Notes: a model not told the origin generated them from the sequence alone. A stretch of 64,000 nt of DNA from Sinorhizobium fredii (GCF_002944405.1 NZ_CP024307.1:3391001-3455000); one strand, 5' to 3'. Shown: positions 17,113-24,829, counted from the first letter of the stretch. Made by a program: numbers and translations.

Positions 17113-17325
17113 ATGGCACGCAGGGATCGGGACAAGGGCATGGGCATGGATTGGACGCCTCTGCATGCGAAAGTGTGGAAAGTTCTTCGGCCAGAGGCAA
17201 GGCGACGTTGGTTTCGTGTGATCGATGGCGGCCGGTCGGGCACACCACAGCCTCGCTATCGCATGACGTCACGTGGCCACTTGCGGCTGGTGTGGAGCCG
17301 TATCGAAGGGTCACAACACGTGTGA
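17113..17325 (+). CDS. small basic protein of unknown function
   Basis: A 70-residue protein from ATG 17113 behind GGAGGTGA at good spacing. An in-frame upstream start at 17089 is less likely. It is rich in Arg, Trp and Gly (WKVLRPEARRRWFRVIDGG, then RYRMTSRGHLRLVWSR), suggesting nucleic-acid binding. No family recognised. It is convergent with the helicase gene. Confidence 0.5.
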   Translation: MARRDRDKGMGMDWTPLHAKVWKVLRPEARRRWFRVIDGGRSGTPQPRYRMTSRGHLRLVWSRIEGSQHV

Positions 17326-17481
17326 TGTGGGGTGAAAAGTGCCTATCCTATTGTAATCGTTCACCAATCCCGACACCTGTGTCATGCTGTGTATAAGGGA
17401 TAATAAGCAAACTGTCGTATGTGGGCGGAAAAGGTGAACAACTCCAGAGACTTAGCGTGTTTTGAGGCTGCCGTCGCACGT

Positions 17482-19509
17482 TCAGCCGCCATGGTTCCGA
17501 CGCCGATTGCGCCTCACCCGGCGCAAGATCGGGTCATCTACAGCAATCAACGGATCATCGCCCCTAAGTGGCTCAGCAAACCGGATTGCGGCGATGCCAC
17601 GGCGATCTCCCCGCTTACGCACTAGCTTGATCCCTCGGCGAGCTAGTTCCTGAACAACACGCGGCCGGTTTAGAGCCTCAATGATATTCCGAGCATCGAT
17701 CCCCACGGCTTCGGCCAACTGCCGCTGTTTGACCCAACCCGGCAAGCCGCCGACCCGATCCGGTGCAATCCGTTCTAGCTCGTCAACAAGCCGTTGCTCG
17801 GTTGGTATCAACGTTTCGCCAAGAGGCCACCACGGATCAATTTTTGCGTCTGGAAACGTCGCGCGGAGCAAATCCCGATCAATGGGTTTGCACTCCGCAA
17901 AGATGACGTCCAGCTGACAGCCTTTAGGGCAGTCGTCGCCATGCACCTTGCGGAGTGCGCCACGACCGACAGCCTGAAAAAGATGGTGTGCGACTTCGCC
18001 AGCGTGAAAGGCGTCAATGTCAGCGTCGCTGTACACGGTGGCAAGCGATTTGCCGTGCGCAGCCCGAAAAGCTGCCTCTTGCTGTGGCTTGCTGTATTGG
18101 TTCAAGCCCACCACGATCACGTGTTTTACATCGCGGAATTTGTTGATGCCTGTGTGCCAGCCCCAAGCCAAGAAATGCAGCTTTGGCGGCACTCTGCCTT
18201 CGACCTCCATACGACGTTTTACAGTCTCGCCTATCACATGTTCCATGTCTGTGGCCGGGGCATTCGTTTGTGTCGGCTGATGAATGATCAAGACTTCCGG
18301 CTCTGTTGTGGTTGCCGCGACTTCCGCAACACCTTGGGCGATCTCAAGGCGGTCTTTCAAGCGGCGTTGCGTGATCTTGCCCGCACCACGGTTCCAATGC
18401 CGAATGGTGAGATTGTGATAAGCCTTTCTCCCTCCTGACAAAAACTCCAGATTGCCGCGACCGTGCGACCATAGTTCATACGACTTACGAAGCCTGCCGC
18501 TTGCGTCAAGGATCAGGAGTGGTGCGAAATCTGGCGGCAGCAACTCGTCGTAATAGAGTGCAACCGTATGGTCGAATGGGTCGTGGCGGATCAAGGCTTT
18601 GCCCTCTGCCATTCGTTCAAGTCCTTCGACAATGACGACCTGATCAGCGCTCAGAAAGGGTTTTACAGCCGAAAAGTCTATGTCAGGCATTGTGGGAATA
18701 CAGTTGCCAACGCTCTCCTCCATACGAGTTGCCAAGGCGTTCAGTGCGTCACGCTGACTGATGAAGCCGTGTGTTCGAAGAGGTCGCAGCAAGTGCTTGA
18801 TATCGTCAGCGGAAACAGTACGGGGCAGAGCCGGAAGGATAGCTTCATCCCATATTTTTACTTGGCGGGGTTTGCCGCGATAGTCAAATTGCCTCATGTT
18901 CTTGAGGCCAAGGCCCTTGCTAGCCAGCGCATACAGCCGCTGTTGTGTCGTGAATAGAACTTGGGCACGGTCGTTTCTGTAATTGTCGTCTCCTGTGTCT
19001 TCGCCAACTCCCTTGCTGTTAAGGTCTTTGTTTTTGTCGGCAGTGCGAACCGCGTATTGATGTGGTTTAAGGCCGATCTCCGCTATCAGCGCGTCGATTT
19101 GCTCTAGCCTATCGACCAAAATCATAATCCCGGTTTTTTCGCCTAGGCGGATCAATTCTCCGACCGCTACAGCGATGGCTGTCGTTTTCCCCATACCTGT
19201 GGGCAGTGGCGAGACAAAGTAGCTCGTCTGTGCGGTCTCTGCGGCCATCGCCTTGATGGTCTGGATGATCGCCCGAAGGCCATCCCAATTCTCTTCGGAC
19301 GGAAAATGATCACGTTCGGCAAAGCGCTTGCGCAAAGCTCGTTCAACCCGCTGATTGAAACCTTCGAACTCAGTGGGATCAACGTCGATTTCTTCCCACG
19401 TGATGTTCAAAAGATGATCAAACGACGTAGGCCTAGCCTTGGAGAGCGAAAAGAAGAGCAGATCGTCTTGAAGTTTCAGCGTCGAAACGCTATATTTGGT
19501 GTATCTCAT
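17482..19509 (-). CDS. SF2-type helicase/ATPase of the element
   Basis: A 675-residue protein with helicase features. Walker A is PTGMGKTTAIAVA (about residue 103) and Walker B is VKIWDEAILPA (about 218). A motif VI-like QAVGRGALRK (about 538) has the Q-x-x-G-R and arginine pattern of superfamily 2. The last 100 residues look like a winged helix (LPGWVKQRQLAEAVGIDARN) ending in a basic tail. I know no named family that matches over the full length. Base composition is clearly lower in GC than the flanks. As the largest gene of the element it is the best candidate for a replication or DNA-processing function. It has its own leader and lies downstream of a hairpin that ends the leftward small-gene block. 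Confidence 0.75.
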   Translation of the reverse strand: MRYTKYSVSTLKLQDDLLFFSLSKARPTSFDHLLNITWEEIDVDPTEFEGFNQRVERALRKRFAERDHFPSEENWDGLRAIIQTIKAMAAETAQTSYFVSPLPTGMGKTTAIAVAVGELIRLGEKTGIMILVDRLEQIDALIAEIGLKPHQYAVRTADKNKDLNSKGVGEDTGDDNYRNDRAQVLFTTQQRLYALASKGLGLKNMRQFDYRGKPRQVKIWDEAILPALPRTVSADDIKHLLRPLRTHGFISQRDALNALATRMEESVGNCIPTMPDIDFSAVKPFLSADQVVIVEGLERMAEGKALIRHDPFDHTVALYYDELLPPDFAPLLILDASGRLRKSYELWSHGRGNLEFLSGGRKAYHNLTIRHWNRGAGKITQRRLKDRLEIAQGVAEVAATTTEPEVLIIHQPTQTNAPATDMEHVIGETVKRRMEVEGRVPPKLHFLAWGWHTGINKFRDVKHVIVVGLNQYSKPQQEAAFRAAHGKSLATVYSDADIDAFHAGEVAHHLFQAVGRGALRKVHGDDCPKGCQLDVIFAECKPIDRDLLRATFPDAKIDPWWPLGETLIPTEQRLVDELERIAPDRVGGLPGWVKQRQLAEAVGIDARNIIEALNRPRVVQELARRGIKLVRKRGDRRGIAAIRFAEPLRGDDPLIAVDDPILRRVRRNRRRNHGG

Positions 19510-19577
19510 TGACGTTCCTTAGTTGTTGAGATTTTCTCGGTTGTGCAGCCGAGAGGTGGTTAGCTCTGTAAGTCTCC

Positions 19578-19610
19578 AAAACGGCCCTTCTCCGGGGCCG
19601 TTTTCTTTTG
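19578..19610. terminator. bidirectional hairpin terminator
   Basis: AAAACGGCCC (19578-19587) pairs perfectly with GGGCCGTTTT (19595-19604), with T-rich sequence on the plus side. It separates the helicase gene from the leftward small-gene block. A second weaker hairpin (TCTCGG...CCGAGA) lies between it and the helicase start. Confidence 0.7.
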
Positions 19611-19684
19611 CCTGTTCTATGTAGGAATTTGAGAGCGTCTTTTCATCGTTTACACATCGGCCGATCGTCTTGACGTTACTGTGC

Positions 19685-19692
19685 GTTTAAAC
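19685..19692. repeat. GTTTAAAC palindrome, copy 2, within a 12-base palindrome
   Basis: GCGTTTAAACGC at 19683-19694 is a perfect 12-base palindrome in the gap between the terminator and the leftward gene block. Confidence 0.5.
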
Positions 19693-19715
19693 GCTTTGGC
19701 GCGAAGCGCCGTATC

Positions 19716-19892
19716 TTATATTGCTTGGCGTTTACTACGCTTTTTCAGGTCCCGACGCTCTGCTTGTATCCGCTCCATCGATGCCCGTATCTGCTTCCGT
19801 TCGTACTTGTGGCGTTGTCGCTCCACTGCCAGAGCGAGGCGCAAGTTCACTAGTCGGCATTTCAACTCCGCCTGCCGTTCCAGATCGCTCAT
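19716..19892 (-). CDS. 58-residue charged coiled-coil protein
   Basis: ATG 19892 overlaps the stop of the upstream gene as ATGA and has a perfect AGGAGG seven bases upstream. The peptide is highly charged and helical (MSDLERQAELKCRLVNLRLA, then VERQRHKYERKQIRASMERI and RDLKKRSKRQ). No family recognised. It is the last gene of the leftward block, followed by the 12-base palindrome. Confidence 0.6.
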   Translation of the reverse strand: MSDLERQAELKCRLVNLRLALAVERQRHKYERKQIRASMERIQAERRDLKKRSKRQAI

Positions 19893-20326
19893 TTACCGTC
19901 CTCCTTTGGCCACACCTTGGCACCTGCTTCGCGGACCCGGTGCCGGATGCCTTCGGGCAGGCTGTCCCAGTGCTTGCTGGCGGCTTCAGAACCCTTCTCA
20001 AACGCAATCCGAGCACCTTGCGTGAAGGCATCGCGGGCCTCTGGCGTGAGGAACTGGCGGAAGGCCTTCCACTCCAGGTCATCGATTGCCTTCGCGTGGT
20101 TGGCCTTCTGCTTGTCATTCAGGCCCGATACGTCCTTCGCGCGCAGTTCCTCCACGGCCGCAAGGGTGTCTTCTGCGTCGGCGAGGCGCTGGCGCTCCGC
20201 AGCCTGTGCGTCGAGGATGGCTTGGTTCTCGGCTAGCGCTTTGTCGTGAGCGTCGAGCCAGTCCTGATCGTAGACTGGTTGGCCGTCACGCCATGCAAGT
20301 GGTTTGGGTGTGTTTGTCATTGTCAT
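19889..20326 (-). CDS. 145-residue protein with N-terminal DGQPVYD motif
   Basis: A hydrophilic, mostly helical protein. The N terminus carries LAWRDGQPVYDQDWLDAHD. The same motif occurs in the 94-residue protein of the rightward block (FRDGQPIYDRAEL). A coiled-coil stretch (residues about 30-85) and a C-terminal helical part (EARDAFTQGARIAFEKG) follow. Starts at ATG 20326 or the ATG two codons later. It sits in the leftward block between two small genes. Function unknown. Confidence 0.65.
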   Translation of the reverse strand: MTMTNTPKPLAWRDGQPVYDQDWLDAHDKALAENQAILDAQAAERQRLADAEDTLAAVEELRAKDVSGLNDKQKANHAKAIDDLEWKAFRQFLTPEARDAFTQGARIAFEKGSEAASKHWDSLPEGIRHRVREAGAKVWPKEDGK

Positions 20327-20350
20327 TTTCTCACTCTAGTTGTTGATCGT

Positions 20351-20494
20351 TTAGTGTGGCATAGGCCCGGTCGGGGCCTTGCTCATGAGTTCGAGCATTC
20401 GCCGTTGCTCCATGGCGATGGCCGCTTCAAGTTCGGCGATGCGGCGTGCAAGCTGCTTCCGCTCGTTCGGTTGGGGTGTGGGTGTGTCGGTCAT
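20351..20494 (-). CDS. 47-residue coiled-coil protein
   Basis: ATG 20494 overlaps the stop of the upstream gene (ATGA) and follows AGGAG. The peptide (MTDTPTPQPNERKQLARRI, then ELEAAIAMEQRRMLELM) has a proline-rich start and one amphipathic helix. No family recognised. Confidence 0.55.
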   Translation of the reverse strand: MTDTPTPQPNERKQLARRIAELEAAIAMEQRRMLELMSKAPTGPMPH

Positions 20495-20973
20495 GATTTG
20501 CACTCCTGTCGTTTGGTGCGGGATGTGAAGGGATTTTTGCCCCGTCGCGGATTGTGCGGATTGCGGCCCATCCGATACTGCCATGCGGGGCAGTCATAGA
20601 TTGCGCAGCGGCGGACTTCGGCGGGACTGTCCGAACTGCACGGCAGGCAGATTTTGTCGCGGATATCCGTCAAACGGTCTGGGTTAGAAGCACAGAAAGC
20701 GTCGTGACGTGCTTCGCCTTGGTCCACACCGTGCATTATGCGCAATCGCTGTTTTACGTCTCTGACAGAGGCCTGCGGATGGCCAGCGGCCGTTAAAACG
20801 TCCAACGGAATGTCCATTGGGTTCTTGCCGATCAGGCGACCGTGCTGATCCTTGTCGCAAAGCTGGTCACGCCATTCGTGATTTTCGGGCTGGTATGTGC
20901 GGAAGCGGTCGCCGGGGTTGAGGACCATCTTGCCACGATGAGCGACTGGCTTAGCCGTATACAAGTTGGTCAT
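20491..20973 (-). CDS. cysteine-motif protein of phage/plasmid type
   Basis: A 160-residue protein starting at ATG 20973 (MTNLYTAKPVAHRGKMVLNP). The C-terminal part holds a putative zinc-binding module, CLPCSSDSPAEVRRC then YDCPAWQYRMGRNPHN. This resembles the C-x-x-C...EVRxC...CPLxPYRxGxNP pattern that I associate with small proteins of alphaproteobacterial phages. Its role is not known to me. It is the second gene of the leftward block and its stop overlaps the next start. Confidence 0.65.
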   Translation of the reverse strand: MTNLYTAKPVAHRGKMVLNPGDRFRTYQPENHEWRDQLCDKDQHGRLIGKNPMDIPLDVLTAAGHPQASVRDVKQRLRIMHGVDQGEARHDAFCASNPDRLTDIRDKICLPCSSDSPAEVRRCAIYDCPAWQYRMGRNPHNPRRGKNPFTSRTKRQECKS

Positions 20974-20983
20974 CGGCTGGCCC

Positions 20984-21427
20984 TCACCCTGTGTGATGTC
21001 GAGCGCCTTGCCGCCGCTTCTCTTCGTGAAGGTCCACTTGGGCCTTATAGACGCACTTGGCGGAGCAGTACTGTGTTCTGCCACGGAGGATAGGACCGCC
21101 ACAGTAGGCACATGGGCGTTTGGCAGTGAGCGGTTTGGACCATGGCTTGGCGGGTTCGGGCAGCGGTGTGGTGTCTAGGCCGATGTCGTGAAAGAGGCCC
21201 AGCATGCGCTCGTACTCGGCCGCTCTTGCCGGTTTGTGCAGCCGTAGCCACTCCATGCCGGGTGCGAAGCCGATTAGCCGTTCGGTGTGGCCCGCGATCT
21301 TGCGCGTTACATACGGAGGTCCCTTTTCGACTTTCCATAGCTGGTATAGTCGCGTACAGCTGAGGCCAGCTATTCTCGCGAACTCCGTTGCTGTGAAACA
21401 ATCCTCGATCATCAAAAACTCGCTCAT
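20984..21427 (-). CDS. HTH plus zinc-finger protein, likely regulator or excisionase-like
   Basis: About 147 residues from ATG 21427. The N-terminal part (FTATEFARIAGLSCTRLYQL, then EKGPPYVTRKI) looks like a MerR/excisionase-type winged helix. The C-terminal part has a four-cysteine motif (CAYCGGPILRGRTQYCSAKC). As first gene of the leftward block, directly beside a perfect inverted repeat and divergent from the rightward block, it is the best candidate for the element's switch regulator or recombination directionality factor. A second ATG five codons in has a better ribosome-binding site. Confidence 0.65.
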   Translation of the reverse strand: MSEFLMIEDCFTATEFARIAGLSCTRLYQLWKVEKGPPYVTRKIAGHTERLIGFAPGMEWLRLHKPARAAEYERMLGLFHDIGLDTTPLPEPAKPWSKPLTAKRPCAYCGGPILRGRTQYCSAKCVYKAQVDLHEEKRRQGARHHTG

Positions 21428-21438
21428 GACACAACATA

Positions 21439-21454
21439 TGGTCAATTGTGACCA
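21439..21454. promoter_or_regulatory. divergent operator candidate
   Basis: TGGTCA-ATTG-TGACCA, a perfect 6-base inverted repeat with a 4-base spacer. It lies 11 bases upstream of the leftward regulator start and about 110 bases before the rightward block. It may be bound by the adjacent HTH protein or the resolvase-like HTH fusion. Confidence 0.5.
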
Positions 21455-21565
21455 TTGAACCTACTAGATACTGTAACTGGTACTTGCCGCCGATACTAGG
21501 CCGAGCTTATAATGAGGCCTAGATCACCGAACTGGTGTTAAGAGTAATTCCGGAGTTCAAAAACA

Positions 21566-22363
21566 GTGGGCAGCAGACGACAAGAGCGCGACGAAGAGTT
21601 GCGCAAGCGCTATCACGACCATCACGAAGCACAGCGGCAGGCGTTGCTTCAAATGATCAACAGCTTGCCGAAAGAGGCACTTCCTGCTGAGTACAACAAT
21701 GCATCGTTGTCCGATCAGATCGAGGAGTGGCAGGTGGCCAACGGCGTGATTGCGAAACCGGAGCGCCAAGGTCTGAGTATCGGCAACCGCAAGGCACTTT
21801 TTGACGCTGGCATGCAGGCGATCAGCCGAGACGAATATCCCGAAGGCACCGTATGGGACCTGTCGGGAGTTCCATGGATGCCCGGGCCGCTTGGGACGAT
21901 GATCCCAGCGAGGCCGAACATCAAAGACAGGCACGATTGGGCCAAAGCCGAGAAAGAGGACAAGGAATACACCAGACACGCGGAGCGCCTCTATCCGCTA
22001 TACCGCACTGTTTTTCCTGATGACGACCCGGATACGGTCGCTGCGGCCGTTGGTGCTCTGACTAGCCATGCGGGGTTTAGCCTGTCTGATTTGAACGCCA
22101 TCGCTGAGGACCCCACGGCGAGATATGCGGCATTCGCCCAAATCCATTCGGTGGCAGAAAAGATCGCCTACGACCGCCAGAGCGGCGGTGGCTACGATGA
22201 CGATGACGACGACATGCGGACGGGTGGCTTCTTTGGCGGTGGTTCGTCAGGGGCAGGTGGCAACTCTGGCGGTGGCGCACGGGCTGCTAAGAGCGACGAC
22301 AGACCGACGCCTGTGAGTGACTACGTGAACGAGTTCCAGCGGAAGGCAGGGTTAAAAGTATGA
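21566..22363 (+). CDS. 265-residue protein with acidic and glycine-rich tail
   Basis: First gene of the rightward block, with GTG start 21566 and a weak GGAG site. The N-terminal two thirds are helical and charged. A run of six aspartates and a glycine-rich linker (FFGGGSSGAGGNSGGGAR) lead to a short conserved-looking end (PVSDYVNEFQRKAGLKV). Its stop overlaps the next start as ATGA. No family recognised. The acidic and glycine-rich linker suggests a scaffold or single-strand DNA binding-type architecture, but this is only an impression from composition. Confidence 0.55.
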   Translation: MGSRRQERDEELRKRYHDHHEAQRQALLQMINSLPKEALPAEYNNASLSDQIEEWQVANGVIAKPERQGLSIGNRKALFDAGMQAISRDEYPEGTVWDLSGVPWMPGPLGTMIPARPNIKDRHDWAKAEKEDKEYTRHAERLYPLYRTVFPDDDPDTVAAAVGALTSHAGFSLSDLNAIAEDPTARYAAFAQIHSVAEKIAYDRQSGGGYDDDDDDMRTGGFFGGGSSGAGGNSGGGARAAKSDDRPTPVSDYVNEFQRKAGLKV

Positions 22364-23256
22364 CTAATCGAACAATCATCTACACGCGGAGTGCAGGGAC
22401 GGCGGGCAACGCGGAGCATTTGCGGAACACGCAACTGCAAGCCGCGACGGCTGCGGCCATACTTTCTGGCTGTCCGACGCGCCGCGACGCACAGGGTGAG
22501 CCGAAGCTGTTGAACTCAGTGCCGATGGTCGAGCCGATCGCTGCGAGCGACAAAACGTTTCGCAGTATTGTGGAGACGCTGACGCCAATGGACACGTTCG
22601 TGATCGCGTCGCTTGGTGTTCTGGCAGATACCCCAACAGCCCTCATAGGGCGTCTCTCACGAGTTATCGCGACGGGCTGCAAGCTGATCATCGCGGACCT
22701 GCCACATGTGGACATCGGGACCATCCGGCAAACGGCAATGGCCTTCGTTCCGTTGGAGCAGAAAGCCGAAAAGCTAAGCACTGAGCTTGATAGCCTCTAC
22801 GCGAGCCGGAGCGAAGAGCGGGCGACCTATGCGCGGGAGTGCCAACGCCAGATCATCGATACGTTGTACAGGCGTGGCATCGATCTCTCGGACTTGCTTG
22901 GCGACGACAAGCCGAAACAGCCCGTAGACGACATTCGGGGCAAGCGACTTCGCCAGCTGCGAGAAAGCCTTTCACTCAGTGCGGCTGAGGCAGGCCCGCT
23001 AGTCCTCGCCGTAGGGTCTGACAGGGCGTTCTCTAAACAGGATGTGAGCGAAATCGAGACCGGGAAGGCCAAGCCCGAAAAAATGGACCTGTACGAAATC
23101 GCCATCCGGGCCGAAGTCGGACGCCGGAAGGTGGCAGCGAAGCTAGATCGTGAGATTGCCAAGCAGTCAGGCCAGCCCGTCACGGCGACGGAGCAAGAGG
23201 TGCTCAACAGAGTGATCAAGCCAGCACAGAAGGGCAACGACAATGCACACATTTAA
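22360..23256 (+). CDS. degenerate resolvase-fold domain fused to an Xre-like HTH
   Basis: A 298-residue protein. Residues 1-150 follow the serine-resolvase N-terminal fold (TIIYTRSAGTAG strand, then LTPMDTFVIASLGVLADTPT and GRLSRVIATGCKLIIADLPH). The catalytic pattern YARVS reads YTRSA, and the arginine-bearing DRLGRS reads ASLGVLAD. The active serine and arginines are therefore absent or displaced, and recombinase activity is unlikely. Residues about 195-260 form an Xre/Cro-like helix-turn-helix (RGKRLRQLRESLSLSAAEAG, then DVSEIETGKAKPEKMDLYE). It is probably a DNA-binding regulator built on an inactive resolvase domain. The start overlaps the previous stop and the end overlaps the next gene by 14 bases. 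Confidence 0.7.
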   Translation: MTNRTIIYTRSAGTAGNAEHLRNTQLQAATAAAILSGCPTRRDAQGEPKLLNSVPMVEPIAASDKTFRSIVETLTPMDTFVIASLGVLADTPTALIGRLSRVIATGCKLIIADLPHVDIGTIRQTAMAFVPLEQKAEKLSTELDSLYASRSEERATYARECQRQIIDTLYRRGIDLSDLLGDDKPKQPVDDIRGKRLRQLRESLSLSAAEAGPLVLAVGSDRAFSKQDVSEIETGKAKPEKMDLYEIAIRAEVGRRKVAAKLDREIAKQSGQPVTATEQEVLNRVIKPAQKGNDNAHI

Positions 23257-23527
23257 AGGCGAATTTCACGGACGATCGCAAGTCGCGGAGAGCCAGCTAA
23301 AGCCGTCGAATTACAAGCAGTCCGCTGCCATCAGAAATGGTGTGGAATTCGACAACCGGGCGGAACTGGAGGCCCACGACAATGGGCAGCCGAAGGCGAA
23401 GCGGCAAGATCACGGCTCGCAGGTTGTCCCGAGTGAACTTGAGCGAAGCAACTACAAGCGGCCGATCGCCTTCCGCGACGGCCAGCCGATTTATGACAGG
23501 GCCGAACTGGCCGCTAAACAGGAGTGA
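23243..23527 (+). CDS. 94-residue protein with two tandem DGQPxYD-type repeats
   Basis: The protein holds two related halves: LKPSNYKQSAAIRNGVEFDN with RAELEA, and LERSNYKRPIAFRDGQPIYD with RAELAA. Both end in the same RAEL segment, so an internal duplication is clear. The second half matches the N terminus of the protein encoded at 19889-20326. It overlaps the preceding gene by 14 bases and is followed by the next gene after 5 bases. Family unknown. Confidence 0.6.
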   Translation: MHTFKGEFHGRSQVAESQLKPSNYKQSAAIRNGVEFDNRAELEAHDNGQPKAKRQDHGSQVVPSELERSNYKRPIAFRDGQPIYDRAELAAKQE

Positions 23528-23532
23528 ATGAG

Positions 23533-24027
23533 ATGGCAATCTATCAAGGTCCGGTAAAAGGATTTGAGGAAGTCGAGTTTGCTAAGCCACCGATCGATCT
23601 GGATCGTGGGGTCACAGGCAAGAAGTCGTGGATGCATCCTGAGATTGGTATTGTGTACGCATACAAGGACGATCCGGGCGTCTATTTCAATGAGCACGGA
23701 ACAGAGGTCTCCGAGCAGGTTGCTCGTTTGGCCGGTCACGACGTTGAGGCAAACGCGCGCATTCGTTACCTCAGACAGAAGCGCAAAGAGTTCGATAAGG
23801 AGCTTGAGGCCGAGATGGCCCGAGTGACGAAGCAGGGCGGTGACCTGTTGGTGTCACGCGGTGGCTTCTCGGTGATGACCCTTGCCCACGGCAGATGCGC
23901 AGTGACCGACTTAGACGGCCAGTGGATCACACCGAACCCGCTCACTCGGGAAGAGGCGTTCAAACTGCTCGACAAACTGTCGCCTGTTGATCCGGTAGCG
24001 GAGGGCCAAGACGATGTCAGCGAGTAA
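23533..24027 (+). CDS. 164-residue hypothetical protein
   Basis: Start ATG 23533 lies 9 bases after AGGAG; a GTG at 23524 in the same frame overlaps the previous stop. The first 60 residues contain MHPEIGIVYAYKDDPGVYFN. A coiled-coil stretch (RIRYLRQKRKEFDKELEAEM) and a beta-rich end (GFSVMTLAHGRCAVTDLDGQ) follow. No family recognised. Part of the tightly packed rightward block. Confidence 0.6.
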   Translation: MAIYQGPVKGFEEVEFAKPPIDLDRGVTGKKSWMHPEIGIVYAYKDDPGVYFNEHGTEVSEQVARLAGHDVEANARIRYLRQKRKEFDKELEAEMARVTKQGGDLLVSRGGFSVMTLAHGRCAVTDLDGQWITPNPLTREEAFKLLDKLSPVDPVAEGQDDVSE

Positions 24028-24184
24028 ACAGCTTGATCGCATGATTGAACGGGCCAGCGGAGACCCCGAGGTCTTGGGCGAGAGCCTTTGGGATTTCATC
24101 GACAACGAACTTGAAGACGATGCGCGGGACCTTCTGGACGAAGTGGCCAAGCGCCTGATGAGCGGTGATGAGGAGAACGACTGA
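24014..24184 (+). CDS. 56-residue acidic protein
   Basis: ATG 24014 overlaps the end of the previous gene by 14 bases, and its TGA shares a base with the next ATG. The peptide is acidic and helical (MSASKQLDRMIERASGDPEV, then LWDFIDNELEDDARDLLDEV). It is shorter than most gene-finder limits. The tight packing and codon use support it. Confidence 0.55.
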   Translation: MSASKQLDRMIERASGDPEVLGESLWDFIDNELEDDARDLLDEVAKRLMSGDEEND

Positions 24185-24531
24185 TGGCCGTTAGGACTGC
24201 AAATATTACGTATCCGGGCAGCAACATCCTGACGACGTGGACCGGCTTGCTCAATGGCGACACTGGAGCGCCGTTCGCTGCGGCCGACTGGCCTATCAAG
24301 ACGGTGCAGGTTACAGGCACCTTGGGCGCTGGCGGCTCTGTGCGATTGGAAGGCACCTGCGACGGCTCGACGTGGGCCACTCTCCATATGCCCGACAACA
24401 ACGATTTGGTGTTTACGGCATTGGGTATCGAGAAAGTCTTGGAGAACCCTCTGCTCATCCGGCCTGCTGTGACGGCCGGTGACGGTTCGACGAACCTTGC
24501 CGTTCGGGTCGTAGGGTCGAGGGAAAGGTGA
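24184..24531 (+). CDS. 115-residue phage virion-like protein
   Basis: A beta-rich, cytoplasmic-looking protein. The central stretch runs from KTVQVTGTLGAGGSVRLEG through DGSTWATLHMP to ENPLLIRPAVTAGDGSTNLA. This pattern (a sandwich with a SxDGxTWATL strand and an xRPxVTAGDG strand) resembles small proteins I know from the structural regions of tailed phages. If right, the element encodes at least one virion-associated component while lacking the main capsid genes. Recognition is from pattern memory, so moderate. Confidence 0.6.
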   Translation: MAVRTANITYPGSNILTTWTGLLNGDTGAPFAAADWPIKTVQVTGTLGAGGSVRLEGTCDGSTWATLHMPDNNDLVFTALGIEKVLENPLLIRPAVTAGDGSTNLAVRVVGSRER

Positions 24532-24538
24532 AACCGCC

Positions 24539-24736
24539 ATGGATCACGGCTACGTTTGGGAGAGCGGCGGCTATTGGTGGCGACGGCCTCCGGGCACACA
24601 GGACCGTGAAGGGCCTTTCGACAGCCGCGAAGAGGCCGAGGCAGGCCGTGCCGCTGAGCAGATCGGGGCCGCCATTAAGAGCTACATCCAAGACGGTGGG
24701 GACGGCCATATCAAAGATGGCCAGAGCGAAGTTTAG
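24539..24736 (+). CDS. 65-residue tryptophan-rich small protein
   Basis: ATG 24539 follows AAGGTG at good spacing, 7 bases after the previous stop. The peptide starts MDHGYVWESGGYWWRRPPGT and continues with EGPFDSREEAEAGRAAEQI. The xWxRPPG and GPFDSREEAE pattern is one I associate with small proteins of phages and plasmids. Last gene of the rightward block. Confidence 0.6.
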   Translation: MDHGYVWESGGYWWRRPPGTQDREGPFDSREEAEAGRAAEQIGAAIKSYIQDGGDGHIKDGQSEV

Positions 24737-24782
24737 CGGAGTGACGGCACGTGCCTCTCTCGACGTCATTCCGCTTTAAGAG

Positions 24783-24829
24783 TGGTCCCGGCGGTTCCGT
24801 CTTCCTTCCCATCGGGGCCATTTCTTCTT
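24783..24829 (+). terminator. possible terminator of the rightward block
   Basis: TGGTCCCG (24783-24790) can pair with CGGGGCCA (24813-24820, one G-T pair), followed by TTTCTTCTTG. The loop is long (22 bases), so this is tentative. The third GTTTAAAC (24830-24837) follows directly. Confidence 0.35.

Noticed and set aside
17419..17625. Small plus-strand frame antisense to the helicase 3' end
   Set aside because: No ribosome-binding site, and it overlaps the end of a well-supported gene.
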